The notes beneath the pieces are model-generated. The model did no database searches. It was not told where the DNA came from and was given only the letters and a program-made list of their open reading frames with translations. Of a DNA stretch of 64,000 bases, positions 23,605 through 36,250 are shown piece after piece. The DNA comes from Serpula lacrymans var. lacrymans S7.9. Taxonomy: Eukaryota; Basidiomycota; Agaricomycetes; Boletales; Serpulaceae. The stretch covers positions 1,820,315 to 1,884,314 of the forward strand of contig NW_006763290.1 of the NCBI RefSeq assembly GCF_000218685.1, written 5' to 3'. The number at the start of each line of letters is the position of its first letter. Positions within the stretch are counted from its first letter, which is position 1. The position numbers and the translations under genes are program-made.

Positions 23605-24724
23605 ATGTCCAACCTAGAATATCGCGATCTGCCTGAGCCATCCAACAGCACGGACAGCGCATTTACCAGGGAAATGATGGACGCATTACCCAGAATAGAC
23701 ACTCCCCCCCCGAAAGAAGCGCGATTGGAAGCATACGTAAAACAAGAAGTAGAAAAAGCAATAAGACAAACACAAATGCATTACCAATCACAACTAGACG
23801 AGGCACTTGAAGAAGTGAGCGTCTTGGAAAGAAAATTAAAGAAGCAGATACCACCACCTCCAGAAAAGGTGGAAAGAAGTAGAACGGCATTGGAGAAACC
23901 CGAGAACTTCTCCGGAGATAAGAAAAAGTATAGGGCCTTTAGAGAGTCCTTATTACTACATTTCGAAGACGATGCCGTATATTTCAAAGATGACCGAAAA
24001 AAGATAAGCTTTGTGCTATCTTTTATGAAAGAAGGAGAAGCCGCGGCCTTCCGAACCGATTGGCTAGAGAACCGAGTCGACGCCCAACAGCTGGGGCTCG
24101 ATATTACGAACACATATGGAAGTTGGCCATACTTCGCGGACAAAATGGAAGAAAGGTTCAAGGACAGCTTTGAAAGAGAAACTGCTAAGAACGAAATATT
24201 GACCCTGAGACAGGGCAATGAAACCGCCCAAGCCTTCTTTGAAAGGTTTGAGGAAAAGAAAAGATGGGCAGAATATACAAATAGAATAAATGAAGAGTTC
24301 CTGATATCTCTACTCAGGAGGAACATGAACAAGCCGCTAGTAGACAGGGTGATCTACGGCGGGCATATTCCCAGAGATTACCAAGAGTGGAAAAAGGAAC
24401 TCATTAGAATAGACTATATTTGGAGAGAGAGAGAAAAGGAGAAGAAAGGTTCCGATACTGGGAAGAAACCATATTCGGAACAAAAGAAAGAAGGAGAGAA
24501 GAAGAAAGACGGAACCGGATATACCTATACCGGTAGCGGAGAAAGAATGGAGGTGGACAAAGCAAAGTTCCGCACTGAGGGACGATGCTATCCATTCTCG
24601 AGAAAAGGGACATAGAAGCTTCGAGTGCAAAGACGCACAAAAAATGAAGCCACAATTTAATGTCCGAGAGTTCCTAGAGAAGATGACAAAAGAAGAAAGG
24701 GAAAAACTCCTTGAGGGTTTTTAA
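23605..24724 (+). CDS. gag: Chromovirus Gag (frameshifted at the zinc knuckle)
   Basis: Capsid-type Gag forms the particle in which reverse transcription occurs. A first frame runs from the ATG at 23605 to a TAG at 24613-24615. It has a coiled-coil-prone N-terminus (about residues 45-85, LDEALEEVSVLERKLKKQ) and a retrotransposon gag domain (about 95-275, KPENFSGDKKKYRAFRESLL to IRIDYIWRE). After a Lys-rich linker comes the start of a knuckle, CYPFSRKG. A one-base shift at about 24608-24611 puts HRSFEC and a short tail (REFLEKMTKEEREKLLEGF) in frame, ending at TAA 24722-24724. Even then the second Cys of C-X2-C is Phe, so zinc binding is probably lost. The one-base shift looks like a mutation rather than programmed frameshifting, since it disrupts the knuckle itself. 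Confidence 0.85.
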
Positions 24725-24864
24725 GGAGGCCAGCGGTACCGCATTGACCGACTGAGCCTAAAGACGTTTCAAATCGATTTCTTCCTTTAACTGTAGATAC
24801 ATATGACTCAAAATTGTTAAGCTGCTGCTTTAGCGCGGATGACAATAAAACTATTTCCACTCAG
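24725..24864 (+). other. gag-pol junction with 3' splice-like end
   Basis: The 140-bp spacer has stops in the pol frame before about 24814 and no ATG suited to pol. It ends in a pyrimidine-rich TTTCCACTCAG that matches a fungal 3' splice site, and the next codon (24865) is in the pol frame. It also contains an exact 25-bp copy (24816-24840) of LTR U3 sequence. Pol may be expressed by splicing or by internal start; neither can be shown here. Confidence 0.4.
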
Positions 24865-27800
24865 ACAAAGAAAGAAATCCGAAATGAAAAAGATGCAACT
24901 AGAGTAAAAGCGGCGCAGAGTGATAAGACATCCGCAGTTTCGACGGCGGGCGAATCACTAAAAAGCGCAGCAATTACGATAGAACCTAAGATTCCTACAC
25001 CCGATGCGGCGAACTCTACGGAGAAAAACGCAGCAGAGACTGTAGAAGAGAGGTCAGGAGTCCCTCTAAAAAAACCTAGAACAGAAGTCTGGACCCCAGA
25101 ATGGGTAGTAGACAGGCTAAGAGACCAAAAGGAAGAAAGAACCATTGGGATTCTGAGTGCCTGGACACATAAAAAGAGAGCGAGAGAAGTAACCCGGGAA
25201 ACGATAAAAGAAATCAACCGGTTACCAAAAGTAGAAGCTATACAAGCGATCATAGAAATTGCCTCCCCAAAAAAGTACATCAGGGGCACCCAAGGCAATC
25301 AAATGAACGTAAAATGTAAGCTTACTACGTTAGATACTCTCCAATCAGAAACAGTCGAAGCACTATTGGACAGTGGATGCACGGGGAGTTGCATCGACTC
25401 CCAATTTGTGAAAGACAAAAGATATGAGACAAGGAAGATACCGAGACCTATTCCAGTTTATAATGCAGATGGAACTCTTAATAAAAACGGAGCCATCAAT
25501 GAATTTGTAATACTACTCATGGAAATTGACGGACATGTCGAAAAGATACATCTTGCCGTAACCAATCTGGGTAACGGAAAAATGTTTCTAGGACATGAGT
25601 GGTTGAACAAACATAATCCTAAAATAGACTGGAAAGAATCGAAGTTGACCTTTGAAAGATGTCCTGAAGAATGCAGACCGAGAATCCGAATCTCTGATCC
25701 AGAGGAGGATCCGGAAATATTCTTTGAGGAACTAGGAGAAGACGAGAGGATGATACAGGTGAACCTCCATAACTTCGAAGATGCCACGATCCACGATCAA
25801 TATTACCATATCAGAGCCCAAGGCACGATGGCACAGAAGCTAGCAGAAGCCGCAGGCAAAGATCGAAAAGAAGGAGGGTTCGAAAAGATAGTGCCAAAAC
25901 ACCTTCATCAATACAAAGACGTATTTGATAAAAAGGAGTTTGACACGTTACCTGAAAGAAGGCAATGGGATCGCGCAATCGAACTAATACCGGGAGATCA
26001 CTCCCTAGATTGCAAGATCTATCCATTGGCAAGAGGAGAACAAGAAGAGCTAGATGCGTTCCTGAAAGAGAATCTAGAGTCGGGACGGATAAGACCATCG
26101 AAGTCCCCGTTCGCATCACCATTCTTCTTTATTAAAAAGAAAGACGGGAAATTGAGACCAGTTCAAGATTATAGGAAGCTGAACGATATCACTATCAAAA
26201 ATAGATATCCACTTCCGTTGATCGGGGAACTAGTAGACAAATTGAGTGGAGCCAAATACTTCACAAAGTTGGATGTAAGATGGGGATATAACAATATCCG
26301 AATGAGAGAAGGAGACGAGCATAAAGCGGCGTTTAGGACAAACCGGGGATTATTCGAACCATTAGTCATGTTCTTCGGACTGACAAATTCCCCCACCACG
26401 TTCCAAACGATGATGAACACACTTTTCAAAGAATTGATAGATGAAGGATTAGTAATCATATATCTAGATGATATCATGATATTCACAAAGGATATAGAAA
26501 TGCACCAAGCAACGACGCGACGTGTGTTAAAAATCCTAAGAAAGAATCGTCTCTATCTTAAACCAGAAAAATGCGATTTCGAACAGACAGAAGTAGAATA
26601 CCTGGGACTGATCATCTCAGAGAACGAAATTCGCATGGATCCGGTAAAAGTAGAAGGAATTAGCAAATGGCCAGAATGCAAAAATAAGAAGGATATACAA
26701 GCATTCTTGGGATTTGTAAATTTCTATTGAAGGTTCATAGAGGGCTTTGGGGAAGTAGCCAAGCCATTAACCAAGTTAACGGGAAAAGAGGACTTTATTT
26801 GGGGAAATGAACAACAAGAAGCATTTAACACATTAAAACAACGTGTAGCTTCAGCCCCAGTGTTAGCTCTCCCAGTACCACATGGCCAATACAAAGTAGA
26901 AGCAGACAGTAGTGACTTTGCTATGGGTGCTGTCTTATCACAAAGACAAAAGGATGACTGGAAGCCAATTGCATACCTCTCCAAAGCGTTAAACCCCACG
27001 GAACGCAATTACGAGATCTATGACAAAGAACTTCTTGCCATCATGACGGCACTTAATAAATGGAGACATTACTTAATAGACGCGGAAGAGGAATTTGAGA
27101 TATGGACAGATCATCAAAATCTGCTTTATTTCAAAGAACCAAAGAAGTTGAACAGGAGACAGGCGCGGTGGATGACGGAGTTGAGCCAGTATCATTTCAC
27201 GATACATCATATGCCAGGAAGGAAGCATATAAAAGCAGATCTTCTCTCGAGGCGATCAGATCATAACAAAGGAGAAAACGACAACGAAGACGTTGTATTA
27301 CTGGACGAGAAACTATTTGTAAGAATGACTCTCTCTCCAGAACAAAGACAAAAGATCGCAGACAGTCAAGAGAAAGAATTGGAGATTTCGAAGTGGATTA
27401 CAAAGAGAAAAGGAAATGTAGATGAGCTGATAAAAAAGATGAAAGGAAAGATAGAAAGGAGAGAGGATAGTTGGCTAGACGAAGACGGTTGCATAGTATT
27501 CAAAGGCAGGATCTATGTACCAAAAGATGCCGCGTTAAGGGAAGAGATTATCCGACGAAACCACGACTCTGTTATTGCAGGCCATCCAGGAAGATATAAG
27601 ACAAAGGAGCTAATCACTCGACAATACTGGTGGCCCTATATGGACAGAGATATCACGAGATACGTAGATGGATGTGAAGTCAGCCAAAAAACCAAGACAG
27701 ACCATAAAAAGAAAGCAGCACCGCTTCATCCAAATGAGATCCCGGATAAACCTTGGCAGATCATATCAGTAGATCTGATTGGACCACTACCAGAATCAAA

Positions 27801-28983
27801 TGGATATAACATGATAATGGTAGTAGTAGATCGATTTACAAAAATGATCAAGGTAATTCCCACGCAGATGGAGATCACATCGGAAGGAGTGGCACGATTA
27901 TTTAGAGATCATGTATTCAGAAACCACGGCATACCCGAAAAGATCATCTCAGATCGGGGACCGCAATTCGTTTCGAAATTCATGAAAGATCTACATACGC
28001 TTCTTCAGATAAAAGCGAACCCATCAACGGCTTGGCATCCACAAACGGATGGGCAGACGGAGAGGATCAATCAAGAGATAGAACAGTATCTCAGAATCTT
28101 CGTAAACCATAAACAAGATGATTGGGCAGAATGGCTTACCCTAGCAGAATTCTCTTACAATAACAAACAACATTCTGCGACGGGATATAGCCCGTTCTAC
28201 CTGAATCATGGACATCATCCGAGAACACAGGAAGTAGTGAAAGTGGGGGTAAAGAACGAAAATGCGGAAGATTTCGTAAAAAGAATGACAGAAACAAGGA
28301 AGAGAGCAGAAGAATCACTGCAAAAAGCAGCTGCACAGATGAAGAAGCAGTACGATAAAAAGAAAAGAGAAGCAGTGGAATATAGAGTAGGAGATAAGGT
28401 GTACGTAGAAGCGACCAATATCTCAACGGATCGACCAGCCAAGAAACTGGACGATAAGAGACACGGACCGTTTGAAATACTGGAAAAAATAGGCGAATCA
28501 GCCTATAAATTAGCGCTACCACCGACATGGCGGCCTATTCATCCGGTTTTCAACAAGATGAAACTCACGCCGTACAAAGAACCACAGTTCCCTTCCCAAC
28601 AGAAACCTAAACCGATACCGCCGGTAATAGTAGACGGACAAGAAGAATACGAAGTCGAAGAAGTTCTAGACTCACGTCTAAAACGAGGAAAATTAGAATA
28701 CTTAGTACATTGGAAGAACTATCCAAAAGAGGAACGCACGTGGGAACCCGAACAACATCTAAACAACTCACCCGACAAAGTAAAAACATTCCACGATAAC
28801 AACCCTAGTGCACCCCAACGGATCCGATTTCAATTACATTTCCAACCCTTCGAAAACTTCACAACGACTAGAGTCCGAAAACAATTGTTTAATTGGGAAA
28901 ACGGAAAGATGGACCCCTACTTTCGGGACGAAAGTCCTAAAGAGGGGGTAATGTCACGACTTGAACCAGAAGCGCTAGTCTGA
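24865..28983 (+). CDS. pol: Chromovirus Pol, one premature stop
   Basis: One frame runs from about 24865 to 28983 and is interrupted only by TGA at 26728-26730 (NFY*RFIEGF; Arg expected, CGA to TGA). In order: aspartic protease (LLDSGCTG, 25363-25386), RT (KLRPVQDYRKLNDI, 26152-; catalytic YLDDIMIF, 26461-26484), RNase H (VEADSSDFAMGAVLSQ, 26899-; ERNYEIYDKELLA; TDHQNL), integrase with HHCC finger (HDSVIAGHPGRY..C, 27560-27680) and DDE residues (SVDLIGPL; SDRGPQF, about 27949; ERINQEIE, about 28060), a GPF module (RHGPFEILEKIG) and a chromodomain (EEVLDSRLKRGKLEYLVHWK to WEPEQHL, about 28655-28765). The aromatic cage is largely kept (YEVEE, HWKNY, WEP). In related elements the chromodomain binds methylated histone H3 and steers insertion. 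Confidence 0.93.
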
Positions 28984-29304
28984 GCGCTAGTTTCCTTTTT
29001 TCACTTTCTTTGATATCTGATCACATGACAGATAAGATATGTTAAGCTGCTGCTTTAGCGCGGATAACATAATACGTAGTTATATCAGATCACGTGACCA
29101 TCACGTAACAAGAGTCTAGAACCATTACAAAGAACATCAGTCAGCGCCTCATGGCTGACTTTCAGAAACATATATATAGTAGGCCATCATGTACATACTT
29201 TCCTCAGTTGTTGATTAATTCTCAATCGCTATCTTGTAACGCTACTTGTTTGATTTGAGCCTTCATCCCTCCGTTAACTCGGTATAGGGGATAAGGGTTT
29301 TACA
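28952..29304 (+). repeat. 3' LTR of the chromovirus
   Basis: 353 bp, same ends as the 5' LTR. It overlaps the last codons of pol, whose stop is at 28981-28983. It lacks the 33-bp unit found in the 5' LTR. One of the two E-boxes is changed (CACGTA at 29101-29109). Very few other differences are visible, implying recent insertion. Confidence 0.95.
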
Positions 29305-29309
29305 AGTTT

Positions 29310-31250
29310 CCAAGTTGAAGTCGTGAGTTGTCCCTTGAAGACATAGTTTTACTTACCTGTTTCTCTCTCTTCCAGAAGACGCTCTTCTTGTCATAAATCC
29401 AGCGGCCAGGGTCCTAACAAGCTGGCTACTCCTAGCTATAATTCAGCTGAAGGTGCATAGTCCATCTTTAGGCTATCTATGTAAAATGTATTCCGTGACT
29501 TATCAAACAAATTATTTATAGGAAATTCTGTGTAGGAGAATGTGAATGGATGTAATTGTTTGTTGGGCTTGCTATCGTCTGATTATGGTCAGTCAGTTTT
29601 ATATATATCGTCTTTTTTTGACTTAAATGCTTAACACATATGCAGTTCATCCAGATGCTCAAAAAAGGATAGAAATTGAAACCTTTCTCAGCACCATCAA
29701 AACTACCACAAAAGATATGCAAGAACATGTATGTGATATAGAAAAAGAACTTGGACACTGGAGAAAAAGGGTGCGTCACTACAGATGTCCATGGCTAATG
29801 AAGGCCAAAGAGAGACAGCTGTTATCTTCTATGGTTTCTGGAGGTGATACCATATTTTGTGAAAGCCAAGCTAGGCCTTGGCAATCATCTCCCCCCTCCC
29901 ATCCTGTACCTGACGTAGGTTCCCATCAAAAATGCCCTAGGAAATATACTGATCTGAACACTGTTGAACCGGAAAGGATTGAGAAGGAGCTAGTGAATTC
30001 TCTCTGGAAATTGTCGGAAATGGGGATGATTGAAAGGCTCACCAAATATACTTATAGCTTACTAAGTAGATGTTTTTGCATAGTCTCATAGTAATACACT
30101 GCACTTTTGATAAATTTCACTTCCTGTTATTCTATCAAAACTGTGAGTAATGACTGAGTAATGCCTGAGTAATACCCCTCATCAGTAACACTAGAGTAAT
30201 GTGTCCAGTAACGCTAGAGTAATGCACCATTGAGTAATACCACCATTTCCAGATAGGCATTTTTGACTCTGATCGATCAGTACTCGAGCTCGAGCTTTGA
30301 AGAATTAATATATACTCTAAGTCCCTTAACTCTATATGTGCATCATATATATGGGTAGTTTCAGATTGAAGATTATGCATATACATAGTAACTTGATTCA
30401 CATTCATACAAATTTGGATTCAATGTTATCTGGGGGAACTATATATACTCATATGTCATCTAGAATGCTAGACCATACATGCACCAACTTATCAACTTAC
30501 CAACTTACCAGTTGCAGCTGGTTTAACTATACACTGACAGTGGCCACTGTATTACATATATGAAATTCTATGCCTTTGAATGGTTGCGCCTACATTCATT
30601 GCACCAAAATGACCACCCCGTCAACTTTTGTGCTTTCATTCCCTGTTCCAGGTCATTATTATATGCCCGTAGAAGTGCACAATCTGTTGCACTCGAAGGC
30701 AATGTACAGTGCCCAAATTGCTGATGCTGCTTGTGTTCTTCTTCCCCACAACATGTATGCCAATAATTGTCACTTAGGTCTGGACCTGGAAGGAAAGGAA
30801 GTGCACAACAACCACAAAGCTTTCATGAAACAAACATGGTGAGGTTGGTCATAGTTTGAGGTCATCATTCTTGCAGGCGTCTTTGGGTGACTTGTTTGAT
30901 GCAGTCAGTATTTTCCATTCCTAAGTTCAAAGCCACAAGTGATAGTGATTTAGGCGACTGCTTTAGACAGGACCGATGGTGGATTTACACTGTGTTTACG
31001 AATACCAGGGATATAGCCTGTTGAGGACACTCAAGGAGCTGTTGTTTTAGAAGACATTGTCATAGATGCTCATTTATCTCCACGGAGATTGAGAACCATC
31101 AGAAGCAATATGAGCGACCTATTGCTCAGATGGTGCAGATTTTTGCAGAGGAAATTGCCATCCCCCATTTACGCAAGTTAAAAAGACACTGCAGGGTTTC
31201 CACAGTTGATATACCAACATTGAGCCAACCCAAAACTCCCCGCCAGGCAA
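29310..31250. other. Relic exons, no gene model
   Basis: Plus-strand blocks at 29627-30091 (KRIEIETFLSTIKTTTKDMQ, helical and charged) and 30570-30842 (VPGHYYMPVEVHNLLHSK) look coding but lack a recognisable family or continuous frame. A series of GAGTAATG repeats lies at 30145-30235. These could be 5' exons of the ORF broken by the copia element at 31.85 kb. Confidence 0.3.
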
Positions 31251-31850
31251 ATTTTGATACTGTCATTATACCACCCTCCATCCAAACAGGCAGCTCCCAT
31301 CTTCTCTTCCGAGCTCATGGTCAATATTGCCTCAAAAGTCTCTTTGCTGCTGCGGTGGGTGTGGCTCCAGATTCTCCCCAGGACACAACAGCCATCATAC
31401 TTCATCAGTCTCCAGTCCCTTAATACCACCCAATTTTTCACCCCCCCGTCCGCATACTGTGACCTTGACAGGAGCACAAAAGGAGATGATACCTCCATTG
31501 CTGACAGAATCTCATTGGATCGGATGTGTAGATGGCGTGACATTACGCAAACAAAAATTGAGAGTGCCCCATTCCACGGATGCATCATCTGACAATATAA
31601 AAGCAAGTCAAAACTCTGTGCAGCTTTTTATAGATATGGGTATTGTTGGGTATCCAGAAGATATCACCTTGGATGGTAAATCCAGCCTTGAAGCAATTTT
31701 CAGTATTGGCTATAATACCAACAACTTCATTGATACCTCTAACCTCCCTGATGAGACAATCACTCGACTTTGCCAAATGATATCCACCAATCGCAGTACT
31801 TGTTGGTTTGAAGTCCTACAAAGGGATGGTTGGAACCTAGATGAAGAGGC

Positions 31851-32099
31851 TGTTGTAGAGTTGCAGCACACAAGCCTACCTTATTGAGCCACATGCACAG
31901 TGTCTCGTGCATGAATTACTTACTATATTTAGCTTCGGACTTTTCTGATACATTCTTATTGTTCGAGACACATTTTACTTACACCTCAGTCTGTTATTGC
32001 AAAAACTGAACTAAGAACATCTTACATTATGATTTTAACTCATAGCTAAAACACTACCTTAGAACATTGTGTTTATTTCTACAGACATAAATCTCATTA
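31851..32099 (+). repeat. 5' LTR of the copia element
   Basis: Begins TGTTGTAGAGTTGCAG, ends AAATCTCATTA. Start and length match the 3' LTR. It is short, as usual for fungal copia elements. Confidence 0.92.
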
Positions 32100-32114
32100 G
32101 GTTATGAGCCCTGC
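32100..32114 (+). other. Primer-binding site, half initiator-tRNA-Met type
   Basis: GGTTATGAGCCCTGC follows the LTR directly. Its reverse complement, GCAGGGCTCATAACC, matches the anticodon arm (CAT anticodon) of eukaryotic initiator tRNA-Met as I remember the yeast sequence, not the tRNA 3' end. Drosophila copia and yeast Ty5 are known to prime with a cleaved half of this tRNA. The gag ATG (32104) lies inside the site. Confidence 0.8.
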
Positions 32115-33105
32115 CAGTGATGAAAACATGTCTCTTGTAACTGGATCAGCCTATGCACCAGGACTCCTTAAACTGGATATAAAGGGATCTAACTGGGTGT
32201 CCTGCAAGATGTTGTTCTTAGCTGAAATAGAATCTTGAAGGCTATGGGAATTTCTGAATGGTACTGCAGAATTCCCGGACACCCTGAAGAAAAACACCAC
32301 TGGGCAATACACAATAAAGACCGAAGATGACACAACTGCCACAAAGGCAGACATCAAGGATTTCAAGAAAGAAATCAAAACTTACTGACAGTCAGAAGGC
32401 ACTGTACTTTGACTATTGATCACTACAATCCCAGACCTCACCTATGTGAAAGCACTGTCAACAAGAAAAGCCACAAGCGCAGCTGGCCTATGGTCACAAC
32501 TATGTGGTTTTTACGAGGATAAAACCGAGATAGTGCAGATGGACATCCGCCGAAAGATCCAGGATATGCGATGCGACAAGTAAGATGATGTACGAGCCCA
32601 CATCTCACAAATGCTGAAACTCAGGGTGGAAATGGCGGTCATAGGAGGCCTAATCAAAGATAAAGAATTTTCAGCCATTTTGATGTCGTCGTTCCCAGAG
32701 TCCTACAGACCAGCACTAGTATCGATGATTGCTTTGGCACGTACTAGCAAAGTACCACTCCTACCAGAAGACCTAATAAACCAGGTGTTAGAGGAAGCCG
32801 ACCATCAAGATGTCATGAAGAAACGCGACGCAGGCGCTGCACTTGTAGCCAAGGCTAAAGACAAGAAAAGCAAATGTAATGTCAAATGTTTCAATTGCAA
32901 CGGTATGGGTCATTCTGCCCGTGATTGCAAAAAGCCAAAGAGACCGCGTGACAAGGGAAAGGCTAAAGAGAAGTCAGATAACACTAAAGATGACAACTCG
33001 TCCAAGGTAGCTGCTCAAGCCACCAAAGATGATTCGGACGACAAGATGTATGCCTTTCAGGCATGCAGCAAAGCAGAAAAAAAAACAGAAAATACCCTGC
33101 CATAG
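32104..33105 (+). pseudogene. gag: copia Gag, several stops
   Basis: Translation from the ATG at 32104 gives MSPASDENMSLVTGSAYAPG, LLKLDIKGSNW and LWSQLCGFYED, typical of copia gag. A zinc knuckle C-X2-C-X4-H-X4-C (CFNCNGMGHSARDC) is intact at 32887-32928, followed by a Lys/Asp-rich tail. In-frame TGA codons at 32236, 32386 and 32410 and TAA at 32581 break the N-terminal half. The region from 32584 on is open. The frame changes to the protease frame at about 33063-33105. Confidence 0.85.
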
Positions 33106-36100
33106 TTGATTGCAGAGCCAATCACCACTTTTGCCCGTTCAAAGACCTATTCACCAGCTTCAAAATGATACACTCAGAACCTATTCGAGCAGCTGGAGGT
33201 TCACCCTTAAAAGCTATAGGTCAGGGCAATATAGTAATATGTCTGCCAAACGGAACAAAGAGCACTATCATCACATTAAAAGATGTGATATATGCACCTG
33301 AAATGTCTTCCACGCTAATATCCGCGAGCTGTATGGGCAAGGCCGGATATGCAATCCACATAGAAGGAGGCCTATGTCAGATCCTCTCACCCAAGCCAAA
33401 ACACCATATCATAGCTTGTTTCCCAGCGATAAAGGGACTATACCAAGTGAATGAAACTCTATCAAACAAAATGTTAGCAGCAAATAAAACTAGTGTAGTC
33501 ACTATGACGGTTAATCAGCTCCACAGAGCAATGGGTCATATAGGACATTCAGCTGCCAAACACCTAATATCCTCTGGTATGGCTGAAGGAATAATCCTTG
33601 ACAGAAGTGTTGACACAATGTTCTGCAATGCCTGCATTAAGGCCAAAGCACATTGTATCCCTTTCCCCAAAGAATCTTATATGCGCGCAACAAAATACGG
33701 CCACTGAATCCACTCTGACCTGTGGGGACCTGCATCAGTTGAAGACATAACAGGGAAGAAGTATGTACTCACCCTAATGGACGACTTCTCACGAGAAAGC
33801 CATGTCTTTATGTTGCAAAATAAAAACTGCACGCTTGCAGCGTACATTGATTTTGAAGCCTGGCTTGAAACCCAGAAAAACAGTGCTAAAATCAAAGTAC
33901 TCAGGTCAGATCGAGGGGGTGAATATAGAAGTGAAGCATTTGATGCTCACCTGAAGTCTTGGGGTACCACTCGAGAATTAACCATACACAACTCTCTGCA
34001 GCAGAATGGCGTGTTCAAAAGACTCAATCGGACTATAATCAAACTCTCTCATGCTATGCTGGTCAACAGCAAATTTCCTAAATTCCTATGGAGCGAAGCT
34101 GTAAAGCATGCTGTATGGATCAAGAACAGATCACCTACCCGTGCACTGGAAAATAAAACACCCTATGAAATGGTGAATAAAACCAAACCAAACCTATCTG
34201 ATATTCATCCATTTGGCTGCCGCGTATTCGTACAAATGCAAAATGCAGGGAAACCCGACTCCAGAGCAAACAAAGGACATTTTGTAGGTTTTAACACAGA
34301 AAGCAAAGGCTATCGAATTTATATGCCAGAAAAATGCACGGTCAGTGTTGAACGGAACATCATATTCAAACCAGATACCAAAGACACCTACCAGAAACCT
34401 CTCAACTCTATTCCCAACCTGCCAATTGTCAACAACAAAACGAACATCCCCATCTCCAAGGACAATGATGATGGCTTAAAGAAAGAAACCTCGTCAGTAA
34501 GTCGACCACAAGACAAACACGCACCTGTCAACACAGATCATCACCCCCCATCAAATGAAAGGCCCAGATGTGAAACCGCACAAAAGACACCCGGATTCTT
34601 CAAAAATCTACACGAGGGAAACACAATCCACGGACAGCCCTTTTTGATGGGAATCAAGAAGGATATGTCAATCAGTTAACCGCTCTGATTGCCGGATTGC
34701 CCCTGACAACGACAGCCCACCCCTCTATATGGCATTAAAAGGGCCTGATAGCAACAAATGGAGATCAGCGATGAACGATGAGCTCAAGCAACTCGAACAT
34801 GTACGCACCTGGGACCTTGTCTACCCACCAAAACAAGTGAACATCATAAGATGTCACTTTGATACCAAGATAAAACGAGACACAAACGGTGCTATATCCA
34901 AATACAAAGTAAGATTAGTTGCAAACAGCAATAGCCAAAAGTACGGGATGGATTACCTCGAAACATACTTGGCTGTAGCACGCCTCACGTCCCATCGAAT
35001 AATCCTATCACATGCAGCATCAATAGACTGGGAAATCCACCAAGTTGATATAAAAAGCACCTACCTTAACGCCAACCTTGAGGAGGAAATCTACATGTAC
35101 GCGCCTCCTGGATACTTGAACCAAGATCAACAAGGGATGGTCTGTAAACTAAACAAGGGAATATACGGACTTAAGCAAGCTGGACTTGGATGGTACGAAA
35201 AACTCACCAAAATGTTTGCTTGCATCGGATTCACAAGATCCGAACACGACCATGCTGCCTACACCAGACATGTACAACCACATAGTATGGTTGTCAGAGT
35301 ATCTGTCAATGATATGGTAATAACCTGCCAATCAGCAATGGATATAGAGAAATTCAAGAACGACTTACACTCTGAATACTATCCGACCTAGGTGAAATCA
35401 ATTGGTTGTTAGGCTTTGAAATCATCCGAAACAGAGGCAAATGCACTGTCACCCTTGGCCAATAAGTGTACATTGATTTGATGCTAAAGATCTTCACCAT
35501 GGACAACTGCAAACCCGTCCTCACACCCATAGAACACGGTACCGTCCTATCAACAGATCAATCCCCTACAACCAAAACTCAACGGAACGAGATGATCAAT
35601 GTACCTTACAGGGAAGCTATAGGAAAAATAATGTACCTTATGCTAGGTACACGCCCAGACCTATCCTTCTCCGTATTAATACTCTCACAATTCATCCAAC
35701 ACCCAGGTCTGACTCATTGGACAGCCCTAAAAAGGGTCCTAAGATACATTAAGGGGACTAAAACCTATAGACTTATCTTGGGAGGAACCAACAACGGACT
35801 TGTAGGATATTCTGACAGCAATTGGGGAACACAACCTCACCGTCACTCAATGTCCGGATATGCATTCATGTACAACGACGGCACCATCTCTTGGAACGCT
35901 AGAAAACAACCCATAGTCACGTTATCAAGCATGGAAGCTGAATACATAGGACTGACCAATGCGACCAAAAAAACCATCTGGCTATCAGCCTTGATACAAG
36001 ATATCACTGGAAAGACAACCAAAGAACCCATCAAGATCCTCGCTGACAACCAAGGGGCAATCGCACTTACCAAGAACAATGTCCATCACTCTCGAACCAA

Positions 36101-36250
36101 ACACATAGACATTCGCTACCACTTCATCCAAGAAAATATTGTACATACCTACAGAAGACATGCCAGCAGACATACTCACGAAGCTGTTAGCAAGACCCCG
36201 GCTAGAAAAACTAAACCACTTACTAGGTGTGTATATAGCTCAAGGGGGTG
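33063..36250 (+). pseudogene. pol: copia Pol: protease, integrase, RT, RNase H (inactive)
   Basis: Order along the element: protease site IVDCRANHH (D-S-G changed to D-C-R); pre-integrase HRAMGHIGHS..CNACIKAKA; integrase with HSDLWGP and SDRGGEY but LQQNGVFKRLNRT, where catalytic Glu has become Lys; RT (TWDLVYPPK, GIYGLKQAGLGWY) whose YVDD active site reads SVND (about 35305-35316); RNase H (VGYSDSNWGT, SSMEAEYIGL, ADNQGAIAL, HIDIRYHFIQ). Stops at 33705 (TGA) and 35463 (TAA), and frame changes near 34680 and 35390. All three catalytic centres checked (protease, integrase, RT) are altered, so it has long been inactive. The tail runs into the LTR without a clear native stop. Confidence 0.9.

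Larger units (their letters stand above)
22476..29304 (+). mobile_element. Nearly complete chromodomain Ty3/gypsy element (chromovirus)
   Basis: The element has two LTRs (22476-22861, 28952-29304), a perfect 5-bp duplication AGTTT (22471-22475, 29305-29309), a primer site, gag, pol in the order protease-RT-RNase H-integrase-chromodomain, and a polypurine tract (AAAGAGGGGGTAA, 28938-28950). The LTRs differ by few substitutions plus one 33-bp repeat-unit difference, so it is the youngest element here. Two obvious lesions remain: a frameshift in the gag zinc knuckle near 24610 and a TGA in pol at 26728. Gene order and the 12-nt LTR/primer-site complementarity place it in the Tf1/sushi-like group. 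Confidence 0.95.

Noticed and set aside
24605..24615. Programmed frameshift between gag and pol
   Set aside because: The shift falls inside the zinc knuckle, leads only to a short gag tail, and pol lies further downstream in yet another frame. A mutation is simpler.
23781..28789. Long minus-strand frames within the chromovirus
   Set aside because: They are antisense shadows of gag and pol, rich in Leu/Ser from complementing Lys/Glu codons.
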